Program-made: the position numbers and the translations under genes | In this document: positions 6,959-15,709 of the stretch, piece by piece | How the letters are laid out: every line of letters starts with the position of its first letter | Numbering within the stretch: position 1 is the first letter of the stretch | DNA from: an uncultured Clostridia bacterium | GTDB lineage: Bacteria; Bacillota; Limnochordia; Darwinibacteriales; DTU012 | DNA length: 42,743 nucleotides | Direction: 5' to 3' | NCBI GenBank assembly: GCA_900019385.1 | Contig: FIZJ01000003.1 | Span: forward strand, 1 to 42,743 | Notes under the pieces: generated by a model | What the model was told of the DNA's origin: nothing | Seen by the model: only the letters and a program-made list of their open reading frames with translations | The model's database searches: none

Positions 6959-9004
6959 TTGGCCAAGAAATCAAAAAAACTACCTAAACAAAAGCCCCGC
7001 TCCCGCGCAAAGCTTTGGTTTTTTGTCATAATCTTTTCTATTCTATTCGGTGGAACGTTGGGTGTGCTGACGGCTTATGTGGGTAGTGCTCCCAGCTTGG
7101 ATCAGGTCAACCTGACACAACAGTATTCAACTCATATCTATGACATAAATGGGCAGCTGATAACCGATCTGTACCGGGAAAACCGGGTTCCGATCGCCAT
7201 CGAACTGCTGCCCGAATATCTGAAAAATGCGGTGATTGCCATTGAAGACGACAAGTTTTACCAGCATCACGGCATAGATTTCATCGCTTTTGGGCGTGCG
7301 ATTATTGTCAACCTTCGGGAAAGAAGGTTCGCCCAAGGCGGCGGCACCATCACTATGCAGGTGGCCCGCAATCTGTTCCTTACACAGGACAAGCTCGTTT
7401 CCCGCAAACTACAGGAATTCCTTTGGGCTGTCCAGATCGAACGGAAGTATTCCAAGCAGGAAATTCTAGAAACGTATTTGAACATGGTGCATCTTGGGCA
7501 CGGCGCCAATGGAGTGGAAGCCGGTGCCCAATTGTATTTCGGGAAGTCGGCGAAGGATCTTAACTTGGCGGAGGCGGCTTTGCTGGCAGGTATCATTCGC
7601 TGGCCGTCCCGTTACTCTCCTCACAACAACCCTGACATAGCCTTGGAGCGGCGCAATTTTGTCCTCAAGCGTATGTTTGATCTCGGGCTCATCACCGAGA
7701 ATGAATATATGTCCGCCAAGGAGGAACCGATCGAAGTTGTCGAGCGCAAGCCCCGCAGTGTCAATGCGCCCTATTTTGTCGATTACATCCTAGAGGACCT
7801 GATCGAACGTTACGGCGAAGAACGAGTGTTTGGAGGCGGGCTGCGCATCTACACCACCTTGGACCTGAACATGCAGAAGGCAGCGGAAAAGGCGTTGGCC
7901 AACGGACTTCCAAAAGGCTACGCTGACAGCAACGGGCTGACTCAGCCTCAAGGCGCCCTGGTGGCCATTGACCCTCGCAACGGACATATCCGGGCGATGG
8001 TCGGCGGCCGCGGCGAGGATAAGTTCAACAGGGCGGTGCAGGCTTTTCGTTCACCCGGTTCGGCCATCAAGGTGTTTGCCTACACAGCGGCGATTGACAA
8101 AGGTATCACCGCCGCTGACATATATGTTGACGAGCCGGTCGAATATGTCCTGGCCACCGGTGAGACATGGAGCCCCCGCAACTACTACCCGGTCTTTGAC
8201 GGCGAAATGACCATCAGGGAAGCGATCGAGCGCTCAATCAACACCATAGCGGTGGAAGTAGTCAACCAGCTCGGCTTCAACACTGTCATCGAATACGGGA
8301 AGAAGATGGGGATCACTTCATTTGTCGAATCAGGCAGAGTCAATGATTTGGGCCTCTCTCCCCTTGCCCTCGGCGGGTTGACCAAGGGAGTATGCCCGCT
8401 GGAGATGGCTTCCGCTTACGGTGTCCTGGCCAATAAAGGGATTCGGGTCGAACCGATAGCCATTTTGAAAGTCACAGATTATCACGGCAATGTGCTGGAG
8501 GAAAACACCCCCCGCAAAGAAGTGGTGCTCAGCGAGGAAACCGCTTATATCATGACTGATCTGCTTAGAGGCGTGATTGAGCGAGGCACTGCCCGCGCCG
8601 CCAATATCAACCGGCCAGCCGCAGGCAAGACCGGAACCCACCAGGACAACCGCGACGCTTGGTTTGTTGGATTCACACCGGAATTGGTGGCAGCCGTGTG
8701 GTTTGGTGAGGATATCCCCAAAGCGATGGTCTATCAAGGTGTGCAATACGGTTCGTGGAACGCGACACCGATCTGGCGAGAATTCATGATGGAAGCCCTG
8801 AAACACACACCGATCTCTGACTTCAAACGGCCAAACGGTATCGTGGAAGTGCAGATTGACATCAAAACGGGGTTGCTGGTGCCTGACAACTGTCAGCTCC
8901 CGAAGGACGAAATACGGACGGAAATATTTATCAAGGGCACCGAACCGACCGAGTACTCACCCCGGTGTTCGTCATCAATTTGGGACTTTTTGCCGTTTAG
9001 ATAG
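6959..9004 (+). CDS. Class A penicillin-binding protein (PBP1A type)
   Basis: This 681-residue bifunctional peptidoglycan synthase has a short basic cytoplasmic tail, one membrane helix (about 18-40), a GT51 glycosyltransferase domain with catalytic E96 in IEDDKFYQHHG, and a transpeptidase domain with S-x-x-K (SAIK, S368), SIN (426-428) and KTGT (557-560). It polymerises and crosslinks glycan outside the membrane. The ORF can be read from GTG 6938, but TTG 6959 has GGAGG 8 nt upstream and lies beyond the likely transcription start, so I used it. It is the only plus-strand protein gene here and faces mutS2 across an inverted-repeat element with a terminator. Confidence 0.95.
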   Translation: MAKKSKKLPKQKPRSRAKLWFFVIIFSILFGGTLGVLTAYVGSAPSLDQVNLTQQYSTHIYDINGQLITDLYRENRVPIAIELLPEYLKNAVIAIEDDKFYQHHGIDFIAFGRAIIVNLRERRFAQGGGTITMQVARNLFLTQDKLVSRKLQEFLWAVQIERKYSKQEILETYLNMVHLGHGANGVEAGAQLYFGKSAKDLNLAEAALLAGIIRWPSRYSPHNNPDIALERRNFVLKRMFDLGLITENEYMSAKEEPIEVVERKPRSVNAPYFVDYILEDLIERYGEERVFGGGLRIYTTLDLNMQKAAEKALANGLPKGYADSNGLTQPQGALVAIDPRNGHIRAMVGGRGEDKFNRAVQAFRSPGSAIKVFAYTAAIDKGITAADIYVDEPVEYVLATGETWSPRNYYPVFDGEMTIREAIERSINTIAVEVVNQLGFNTVIEYGKKMGITSFVESGRVNDLGLSPLALGGLTKGVCPLEMASAYGVLANKGIRVEPIAILKVTDYHGNVLEENTPRKEVVLSEETAYIMTDLLRGVIERGTARAANINRPAAGKTGTHQDNRDAWFVGFTPELVAAVWFGEDIPKAMVYQGVQYGSWNATPIWREFMMEALKHTPISDFKRPNGIVEVQIDIKTGLLVPDNCQLPKDEIRTEIFIKGTEPTEYSPRCSSSIWDFLPFR

Positions 9005-9014
9005 GTGTTGTGGC

Positions 9015-9164
9015 GTGACAGGGCGTGACAGGGGACGGTGACCTGTCACATGGGTTCAATTGGATATGCGAAAGCCCGCTTTAGCTAGCGGGCTTTATGT
9101 ATTACGAGAAGCTAATTTGCACATGCCATGTGACAGGTCACCGTCCCCTGTCACGCCCTGTCAC
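9015..9164. repeat. Palindromic repeat element with 39-bp perfect inverted arms
   Basis: The arms 9015-9053 and 9126-9164 are perfect inverted copies over 39 bp. Each arm can also fold on itself (GTGACAGG 9025-9032 with CCTGTCAC 9042-9049). The 72-bp centre carries a terminator hairpin. It resembles a REP/MITE-like non-coding element; no transposase is present. Confidence 0.75.
9071..9096. terminator. Terminator between the PBP gene and mutS2
   Basis: A 10-bp perfect stem (9071-9080 with 9087-9096, AAAGCCCGCT/AGCGGGCTTT) with a 6-base loop. A-rich and T-rich ends on both sides make it suitable for both convergent transcripts. Confidence 0.7.
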
Positions 9165-9169
9165 TCCCT

Positions 9170-11494
9170 TTACATTAATTCTACGATGGTCACTCCTGAG
9201 CCGCCTTGGTTCGGATCGGCCAGGCGATAGCTCTTTACGTGTGGATGGCTGCTCAACTGAGCCTGAATGGCATCCCGGAGGGCGCCTGTGCCTTTTCCGT
9301 GGATGATCCGCACCTGCGTCAGTGAGGACAGCACCGCGTCATCCAGATACTTATCGACAGCGATGGACGCATCGTCGACAGTGTAACCCCGCAGATCTAT
9401 CTCGGGTTTGATGGAAACACTCTTGCCCATACTCCGCCCCCGCAGCCGGTGAGTGACTTGGCTCTGCGGAGCTGGTGCCACCCGTTCCAAATCGTTGAGT
9501 TTAACACTGACTTTCATAATGCCAACCTGCACTTGAGCTTCTGTTCCGGAAAGCTCAATCACATGCCCTGTCTGGTTGAGGCTGCGTACTCTCACATGTT
9601 CCCCAATTTTCAAATCCCGGAGCGGTTCCTCCTCCGCCACCTTCGGTTTGCCGGCTGCGAACTGTCTCTGCCGCTCCAATAGTTCATCCCGTTTCGCTTT
9701 GGCAAGATTCTCCAACTCCAGGTTCTGCTGCCTGCGCAGCTCACCAATGAGCAAGTCCAATTCCTGACGCGTCTTTTTTACCAATTCTTCAGCCTCTTCG
9801 TGCGCTTTGGCCATCAGATCCGCCCTGGCCGCCCGAAGTTCATTGTACAGCTTCTCATACTCGAGTTTAAGCTGTTCATATTCTCGTCTCAGATCCTCCG
9901 CCTCGTCCCTTGCCTGCCGGGCCTGCCGCTGATTGAGTTCAAGCTCCCCAATGATATCCTCGACCTTTATCTTTTCCTCGCCCAAGAGGCTCCGGGCATG
10001 ATTGACCAGCTCATCTCTTAAGCCCAGCCCTTTGGCGATGGCCAGAGCGTTGCTCTTGCCGGGAATCCCGATAGCCAGCCTGTAGGTTGGCCTAAGGGTA
10101 ACAGGATCGAACTCCACCGAGGCGTTCTCAATCTCTGGATGGGCGTAGGCGAAATGCTTCAGCTCTGAATAATGAGTGGTGGCCACTGTCGTCACACGTT
10201 CCTTGCGCAGGAAGTCCAAAATCGTCATGGCCAGCGCCGCTCCTTCCGCAGGATCAGTCCCTGCACCCAGTTCGTCCAGGAGCACAAGGCTGCGTTCGGT
10301 GACACGATCGAGAATCTTGACAATGTTGCTCATGTGGGAGGAAAAAGTGCTCAAACTCTGTTCTATGCTCTGTTCATCGCCTATGTCGGCGAAGATGTTG
10401 TCAAAAACAGGCATTTCGGATCCATCGTCCGCGGGAATATGTAATCCGGCCTGATTCATGATGGCGAACAGCCCCACCGTTTTCAGTGTGACTGTCTTTC
10501 CCCCGGTGTTCGGCCCGGTGATTACCAATAGGTAGGCACTGCCGCCCAGCCAGAAATCGATTGGAATCACATTGCCGGTCAGCAGCGGATGACGGCCTTG
10601 TTTGATCGAGATGTACCCGTTTCTATTGAGCTTCGCGGCGGTAGCCCGCAGCTGCCTGCTGTACTTCGCCATGGCAAATATCAAATCCAGTTCCGCCAAC
10701 GTCTGAACAGTCTGCTGCAGTTGGCCGGTATACGGCTGCACAGCGCTGCTCAGCTCACTGAGAATCCGTTCAACTTCCCGCTGCTCGTCCTGGATCGCCA
10801 ATCTCAATTCGTTGTTCAGCTCCACCACTGCCTGCGGTTCCACAAACACAGTGGCCCCGCTTGCCGACTGATCATGAACAATACCGCCGAAGACTGACCG
10901 GTACTCCTGTTTAACAGGGACAACGTAACGTCCGCCGCGTATTGTTATGATGTTCTCCTGCAGGAGCTTCTGATTGCTGCTGGAATGTATGATGTTGTTC
11001 AGCTTCTCCCGGACCCGATCCTCCAGGCTGCGGATCTTCTGGCGCACAGCTCGCAGTTTTGGCGAAGCATTGTCCTTGATTTGTCCTTCATCATCAAGAC
11101 AGCGGTCGATTTCGCCTGCAAGGCCAGGCAATTCAGCCAACTGATCCCGATAGCTCTGGAAAGCCTCCACCTCTCCCAGATAGCGGCGCATTCCGGAAGC
11201 GCAATGAAGCAGCCCAGCAAGCTTCAGCAGTTCCTGGCCGTCCAAGATTCCGCCAACCGCCGCCCGCTGGATAATGGCAGTAACATCAGAAGCGCCGCCA
11301 AAGGGAGGCGCGCCGTTTTTCCACAGCATTGACACCGCCGCGGTAGTCAAAGCTTGGCGGGATTCCACTTCCGCATAGTCATCGGATGGCTGAAGGGCCA
11401 AAGCCCGCTGTTTTCCCAAAGAAAAACTGGCATGCTCGGCAAGCTGCTGCTTGATTTTATCCCATTCCAGTACACGTAAACTTCTTTGATCCAT
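9170..11494 (-). CDS. mutS2: Endonuclease MutS2
   Basis: This 774-residue protein has MutS core and ATPase domains (Walker A GPNTGGKT at 327-334; Walker B LLDELGAGTDPAEG with D407), a long charged coiled-coil of about residues 500-620, and a C-terminal Smr nuclease domain (about 697-774) with DLRGYTVDD and HGKGTGALR. MutS2 proteins suppress recombination and in B. subtilis rescue collided ribosomes. It lacks mismatch-binding domain I, as is normal. ATG 11494 is preceded by AGGTGAG; the longer ORF to 11533 would overlap the amidase gene and lacks a site. Its position after pheST-zapA-cvpA matches B. subtilis mutSB. Confidence 0.96.
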   Translation of the reverse strand: MDQRSLRVLEWDKIKQQLAEHASFSLGKQRALALQPSDDYAEVESRQALTTAAVSMLWKNGAPPFGGASDVTAIIQRAAVGGILDGQELLKLAGLLHCASGMRRYLGEVEAFQSYRDQLAELPGLAGEIDRCLDDEGQIKDNASPKLRAVRQKIRSLEDRVREKLNNIIHSSSNQKLLQENIITIRGGRYVVPVKQEYRSVFGGIVHDQSASGATVFVEPQAVVELNNELRLAIQDEQREVERILSELSSAVQPYTGQLQQTVQTLAELDLIFAMAKYSRQLRATAAKLNRNGYISIKQGRHPLLTGNVIPIDFWLGGSAYLLVITGPNTGGKTVTLKTVGLFAIMNQAGLHIPADDGSEMPVFDNIFADIGDEQSIEQSLSTFSSHMSNIVKILDRVTERSLVLLDELGAGTDPAEGAALAMTILDFLRKERVTTVATTHYSELKHFAYAHPEIENASVEFDPVTLRPTYRLAIGIPGKSNALAIAKGLGLRDELVNHARSLLGEEKIKVEDIIGELELNQRQARQARDEAEDLRREYEQLKLEYEKLYNELRAARADLMAKAHEEAEELVKKTRQELDLLIGELRRQQNLELENLAKAKRDELLERQRQFAAGKPKVAEEEPLRDLKIGEHVRVRSLNQTGHVIELSGTEAQVQVGIMKVSVKLNDLERVAPAPQSQVTHRLRGRSMGKSVSIKPEIDLRGYTVDDASIAVDKYLDDAVLSSLTQVRIIHGKGTGALRDAIQAQLSSHPHVKSYRLADPNQGGSGVTIVELM

Positions 11495-11511
11495 ACTCTC
11501 ACCTGCTTGAA

Positions 11512-12264
11512 TTACAGTCCTGCTTTTTGACAATACTCAACAATACCTTGGAAAACACCTTTTGCCGCCGCTGTGCGATACCACGGCTGGGCCAGCAGCT
11601 GCGCCTCACGCTGATTGCTCAAGAAACCTACTTCAATCAAGGCCGAGGGCATCTTGGTATTGCGGAGCACGTAGAAATTACCCCGCTTGACCCCGATGTT
11701 CCGGCTGCCCAAGTAAGAAACCAAGTGTTTCTGGATCGAATCGGCCAGCATCCAATCGTGAGCGTGATAATAATACGATGTGGTGCCGCTGATGCTGCTG
11801 TTGCTGTTCCAGTCATTGTGTATGCTGACAAAAAGATCCGCGTTATTGTAGTTGGCGATAGCTGTCCGGGCTGCCAGCTGCCCGTTGGCCCGGCTGGCGT
11901 ATGCAGTTCCTTGAGCCGGGTTAACATTGGTTTTGCGGGTCATAATCACGGTAGCCCCCGCTTCTTCCAGCAGATCCTTCAGTTCCCAGGCAATGGCCAG
12001 CACGTTTTCGGCCTCGGTTGAATACCCCAACCCGATCGTTCCGGGATCAACCCCCCCGTGTCCTGGATCAACCACAATCACCATTCCCTGCAGCGCTTCA
12101 CTACTGTGTCCCGCCGGTGGTGGAGTGTTTGTCGGATACCGGTCCCGGCTGGTAGGCTGTCCTCCGGAAATTCCCGAAACAAAAAAGAAGACCAGCATCA
12201 ACAGGGTGGTCCAGATATTGGCATAAAGGACTACAGCATTTTCGCCTGATCTTCTTTGTGCCAC
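11512..12264 (-). CDS. N-acetylmuramoyl-L-alanine amidase (Amidase_3)
   Basis: The 250-residue protein starts with a membrane or signal segment (about 15-34, IWTTLLMLVFFFVSGISG) and a proline-rich linker, then a single Amidase_3 zinc domain. Visible residues are H69 in VVDPGHGGVDPG, E84 in STEAENV, the second histidine in VSIHND and the catalytic glutamate in ALIEVGFLSN. It should cut the lactyl-peptide bond of peptidoglycan outside the membrane. Size and layout are CwlD-like, but the germination role is not proven. The GTG start has GGAGGAG with 6-nt spacing, partly inside a hairpin (12276-12300). It sits between cvpA and mutS2, where B. subtilis has polX. Confidence 0.9.
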   Translation of the reverse strand: MAQRRSGENAVVLYANIWTTLLMLVFFFVSGISGGQPTSRDRYPTNTPPPAGHSSEALQGMVIVVDPGHGGVDPGTIGLGYSTEAENVLAIAWELKDLLEEAGATVIMTRKTNVNPAQGTAYASRANGQLAARTAIANYNNADLFVSIHNDWNSNSSISGTTSYYYHAHDWMLADSIQKHLVSYLGSRNIGVKRGNFYVLRNTKMPSALIEVGFLSNQREAQLLAQPWYRTAAAKGVFQGIVEYCQKAGL

Positions 12265-12275
12265 CTTAAGCTCCT

Positions 12276-12300
12276 CCTTAACTTCGCCGCTGAGTTAAGG
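12276..12300 (-). promoter_or_regulatory. Hairpin covering part of the amidase ribosome site
   Basis: An 8-bp perfect stem (CCTTAACT/AGTTAAGG, 12276-12283 with 12293-12300). Its minus-strand 3' arm supplies the AAGG of the AAGGAGGAG ribosome site, so folding would hide about half of it. There is no T-tract, so it is not a terminator. Confidence 0.5.
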
Positions 12301-12351
12301 TATTCACTGCTTCCGTGCCACATCCTTCAAGCAAGATCAGGCGAGCCTTCC

Positions 12352-12948
12352 TTATCCCGCCAGGGATGGAAAAAAACCCGCCGCTGGCGGCGGGTCGTTT
12401 AGATAGCTTATATCCTCGTTTAACTGAAGCTGGCGAAACAGCCATCCTGGTTTGGCCCATTCTTCCGGCCAAGCCCGTTCCAAACCCAGGCGCACGTGAG
12501 GCCAAATCATATCAAACTGCTGGACTACCAGCGAACCGGCCAGCACTTCCTCGACTGCCTCAACATGGAGTGAATGGAGGATAACAATGGCCGCCATCAC
12601 GAAAACCAATACCTTGACTGTGCCAAACGTGGCGCCCAGAATCCCGTCGATTAGAGCCAGCGGTGTAAAACGCACCACTTTGGACCAGACAAACCCCAAC
12701 AGCATGGCGACTAAGCTGATGCCTACAGCGAGAACCACAAACGCAATCAACTGGGCCTGCCACTCAATCAACGGGTAACTCACCATCAACCGCAGCGACA
12801 AATCCTGGTACCGGTGGAAAGCCACCGCCACCGCCAGCAAAACGCCGAACAGACTTAAAATCTCTCTGATAATCCCACGGCGAAACCCACGCCAGATGGC
12901 AATGGCGCATATCACTATGATCAAAAGATCGATCCACCTGCCAGCCAT
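12352..12948 (-). CDS. cvpA: CvpA family membrane protein
   Basis: This 198-residue protein has the CvpA/YshB layout: four hydrophobic segments (about 7-27, 29-47, 62-88, 102-125) and a soluble C-terminal tail. The family is named after colicin V production in Escherichia coli; its biochemical role is unknown. It follows zapA by 14 bp with AGAGGGG before the ATG, as in B. subtilis. Unusual: an excellent intrinsic terminator (12370-12395) lies inside the last codons, encoding the run DPPPAAGFF, so a terminated transcript would lack the stop codon. A late frameshift or sequence error is an alternative, since other frames close before the hairpin. Confidence 0.88.
   Translation of the reverse strand: MAGRWIDLLIIVICAIAIWRGFRRGIIREILSLFGVLLAVAVAFHRYQDLSLRLMVSYPLIEWQAQLIAFVVLAVGISLVAMLLGFVWSKVVRFTPLALIDGILGATFGTVKVLVFVMAAIVILHSLHVEAVEEVLAGSLVVQQFDMIWPHVRLGLERAWPEEWAKPGWLFRQLQLNEDISYLNDPPPAAGFFPSLAG
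12370..12395 (-). terminator. Intrinsic terminator inside the 3' end of cvpA
   Basis: A 9-bp GC-only-core stem (12376-12384 with 12387-12395, ACCCGCCGC/GCGGCGGGT; the innermost pairs probably open into the loop) followed on the minus strand by seven T. The cvpA stop codon lies about 16 nt downstream of the T-tract. Confidence 0.75.
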
Positions 12949-12962
12949 CTTAACCCCTCTTT

Positions 12963-13220
12963 CTAATTGGCTTCCTCCATTATCTTCAGAAGCTCCTGGT
13001 ATTCGGCTTTCACCCTCTGCAGTTCATCGGCAAGGTTGATTGCCGCCAAAACGGCCATGCGGTGCCGAGTGAGATTGGGACTTTTCTGCTGTATTGCCCT
13101 AAACTTCTCGTCAACTATTCTCCCCAGTTCAAGGATGTATTCTTCAGGGGCATTTCCTTTGATCAGGTGCTCTTCTCCTGCGATCTGCACCTTGACCACG
13201 GTAGTTTTTGCATCAGTCAC
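12963..13220 (-). CDS. zapA: Cell division protein ZapA
   Basis: This 85-residue protein has the ZapA pattern: an N-terminal strand region with VKVQIAGEEHLIKGNAPEEY, then RIVDEKFRAIQQK and a C-terminal coiled-coil (about 50-83) with MAVLAAINLADELQ. ZapA bundles FtsZ filaments at the division ring. GTG 13220 has AAGGTGAG with 5-nt spacing and gives an N-terminus like other ZapA proteins; an ATG at 13241 would add seven residues but has only a poor site. It lies between pheT and cvpA as in B. subtilis, where rnhC separates it from pheT; rnhC is missing here. Confidence 0.88.
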   Translation of the reverse strand: MTDAKTTVVKVQIAGEEHLIKGNAPEEYILELGRIVDEKFRAIQQKSPNLTRHRMAVLAAINLADELQRVKAEYQELLKIMEEAN

Positions 13221-13285
13221 AAATCTCACCTTCTTACCCATTCTTTCACATATTTTTAACTTCGCCTTAGCGGCGCGATTTCCTT

Positions 13286-15685
13286 CTACCGCAGTTGGGC
13301 GCCGAATTTCTTGTGCAGGGTCTGGTACATGGAATTAAGCTGCTCATTGACTTCTTCATCGGTCAGGTTGCGGTCTGCCTGGAAAACAAAGGAGAAGGCT
13401 ACGCTCTTCTTGCCTTGGGCAATTTGTTTTCCTTGGTAAACATCGAAAATGTCAATCGCCCTCAGCAAGCTCCCACCAGCCTGCTGAAGCTGTTCAACCA
13501 ACAGGCCAACCGGGATTTCTTCATCCACCAATACTGCCATGTCCCGATCGATCGCAGGGTATTTGGGCAGCGGCTGGAATACGGGTACAGGCTTTTCAGC
13601 CCTTAGCAGGCGTTCCAGATAAACCTCAGCCAGATATGCACGCTCTGGCAGGCGATATGTTTTCTGCACCTCCGGATGCACCTCGCCCATGACAGCGATA
13701 ATCTGGCCGTCGGCCACTACCCGGCCTTGGCGGCCTGGATGAAAAATGGGCAGCGACCCCTTCTCCCATGTGTAGTCCAGCTTGAAATCTGCCAGGACAT
13801 ATTCCACCAATCCCTTGAGATCATAGAAATCGTAAGCCTTTGCCTCCACGCTCCAGTGGCGAGGGGTGCGTCCACCGGTGAGCAGCAGAGCCAGCCGCCT
13901 TTCTTCCGCAGGGCGGTTTTGAAGCGGCAGTTTGTCGGCCAGGTATACAGCTCCGATTTCGAATAGAGCCAGGTCCTCCTGCTGCCTGCTGACATTGTAA
14001 GAGGCGCACTCCAAGAGGCTTGGCAAAAGCGTGGTCCGCATCGCACTGTGATCTTCGGTCAAAGGATTCGCCAGTGCGATCATCTCTCGCAGTTGGGGAA
14101 GGTGATCTAGATTGGCTTGCTCAAGCCTTTGGCGGCTGACAAAAGAATAAGTCAGAATCTCGTTCAGGCCTGCCCCAACAAGTTTCACCTTGAGCTGATC
14201 GATCAAGGACATCTCCCGAGTTGCACCGCCGGCACCGCTTTTGTTGGCCGGAAGCGTCACCGGAATTTGATCATAGCCCCAGAATCTGGCGATTTCCTCA
14301 ATCAGGTCACATTCAAGCTCCAGATCCCGGCGAAAACTGGGAATCCAAACCTGCCACGGCTCAGCCGATTGATCGACTTCGAGCTCAAGCCGGCTTAAGA
14401 TTTCCGCCATGACGTTCCGAGCGATATTGGTACCCAAGAGTTGGTTTACCCGCTCCGGGCGCAGCGTAATCACCCGGCGCCCGGCATCGGCATGATTGAC
14501 ATCGATAATACCTTTGGCCACCTTGCCGCCGGCCAGTTCTGCCAGAAGTGCCGCTGCGCGGTTGATCGCCAGGATGGTGGCCTCAGGATCGATGCCTTTC
14601 TCAAAGCGAGCTGCCGCTTCTGAACTGATCGCCAGCTTTCTGGCAGTGCGGCGAATGTTCGCCGCCTTGAAATTGGCCGCTTCCAAAAGGATTGTCCTGG
14701 TCTGATCTGTGACCTCACTGTTGGCTCCGCCCATGACTCCACCGATGCACACAGGTTTTTCGGCGTCGCAGATCATCAGCATATCCTCGGTAAGCTCCCG
14801 TTCCACTCCGTCGAGAGTCACAAACTTCTTCTCGCCGGCAGCGGGAGTACGGACTACTATCCGGTTTTCAGTAAGCTGGTCATAATCAAAGGCATGAAGC
14901 GGCTGCCCTGTCTCCAGCATGACAAAGTTGGTTATGTCAACAACAATGTTGATTGGCCGCATTCCAGCCGCCCGCAGCCGCTGCTGCATCCACAACGGCG
15001 AGGCTTTCATGGCCACGCCGGAAATCACACGGGCGCAATAGCGGGGGCATTTGTCCGTATCCTCCACGGTCACGGAGGTAAGTTCCGCAGCCGACGGGCC
15101 GTCTTCCGGCACTTCCAGGCTTGGATACTTCAGTGTCGTCCCGGAAAGAACCGCCACTTCCCGGGCGATGCCTAACATGCTCATCAAATCCGGACGGTTG
15201 GCGTACACGGATACATCGAGGACCTGATCATCTAGCCCCAGGGCCGCAGCCAAATCTTGGCCCACTTGAGCATCGTCGGGCAGTTCCATAACCCCCGAAT
15301 GATCATCACCCAGGCCCAATTCCTGCTCGGAGCAGGCCATACCGTAAGAGATGACACCGTGAAGGTCTGCCTCTTTTATGCTCATCCCGTTTGGCAAAAC
15401 CGCCCCGGGCAAAGCCACCGGGACTTTGATACCAGCCCGAGCGTTGGGTGCGCCGCAGACAACAGTCAGCACTTGACTGCCCACATCGATCCGGCATACG
15501 CTCAGATCAGCACTGGGATGGGGCTCCACTTCGACAATTTGGCCTACATACACATGTGACAGTTCAGGGCCGAGGCGTTCGATCGATTCAACTTCGATTC
15601 CGGCCATTGTCAGTTTGTCTGCCAGTTCCTCCGGGCCCCACGGTATGGATGTATAATCTTGCAGCCAGTGATATGATACCTTCAT
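13286..15685 (-). CDS. pheT: Phenylalanyl-tRNA synthetase beta subunit
   Basis: At 799 residues it has normal bacterial length. Domains in order: N-terminal B1, an inserted tRNA-binding OB fold (about 40-150, with VCGAPNARAGIKVPVALPGA), the B3/B4 editing domain (about 210-385), B5 (about 400-470), the catalytic-like core, and a C-terminal FDX-ACB anticodon-binding domain (about 705-799, beginning near PKYPAIDRDMAVLVD). It forms an alpha2-beta2 enzyme with PheS. The ATG has GGAGG with 7-nt spacing and lies 24 bp after pheS. Transcription is controlled by the Phe T-box upstream of pheS. Confidence 0.97.
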   Translation of the reverse strand: MKVSYHWLQDYTSIPWGPEELADKLTMAGIEVESIERLGPELSHVYVGQIVEVEPHPSADLSVCRIDVGSQVLTVVCGAPNARAGIKVPVALPGAVLPNGMSIKEADLHGVISYGMACSEQELGLGDDHSGVMELPDDAQVGQDLAAALGLDDQVLDVSVYANRPDLMSMLGIAREVAVLSGTTLKYPSLEVPEDGPSAAELTSVTVEDTDKCPRYCARVISGVAMKASPLWMQQRLRAAGMRPINIVVDITNFVMLETGQPLHAFDYDQLTENRIVVRTPAAGEKKFVTLDGVERELTEDMLMICDAEKPVCIGGVMGGANSEVTDQTRTILLEAANFKAANIRRTARKLAISSEAAARFEKGIDPEATILAINRAAALLAELAGGKVAKGIIDVNHADAGRRVITLRPERVNQLLGTNIARNVMAEILSRLELEVDQSAEPWQVWIPSFRRDLELECDLIEEIARFWGYDQIPVTLPANKSGAGGATREMSLIDQLKVKLVGAGLNEILTYSFVSRQRLEQANLDHLPQLREMIALANPLTEDHSAMRTTLLPSLLECASYNVSRQQEDLALFEIGAVYLADKLPLQNRPAEERRLALLLTGGRTPRHWSVEAKAYDFYDLKGLVEYVLADFKLDYTWEKGSLPIFHPGRQGRVVADGQIIAVMGEVHPEVQKTYRLPERAYLAEVYLERLLRAEKPVPVFQPLPKYPAIDRDMAVLVDEEIPVGLLVEQLQQAGGSLLRAIDIFDVYQGKQIAQGKKSVAFSFVFQADRNLTDEEVNEQLNSMYQTLHKKFGAQLR

Positions 15686-15709
15686 CTTGATTCCTCCCTC
15701 GCGCCCAGT

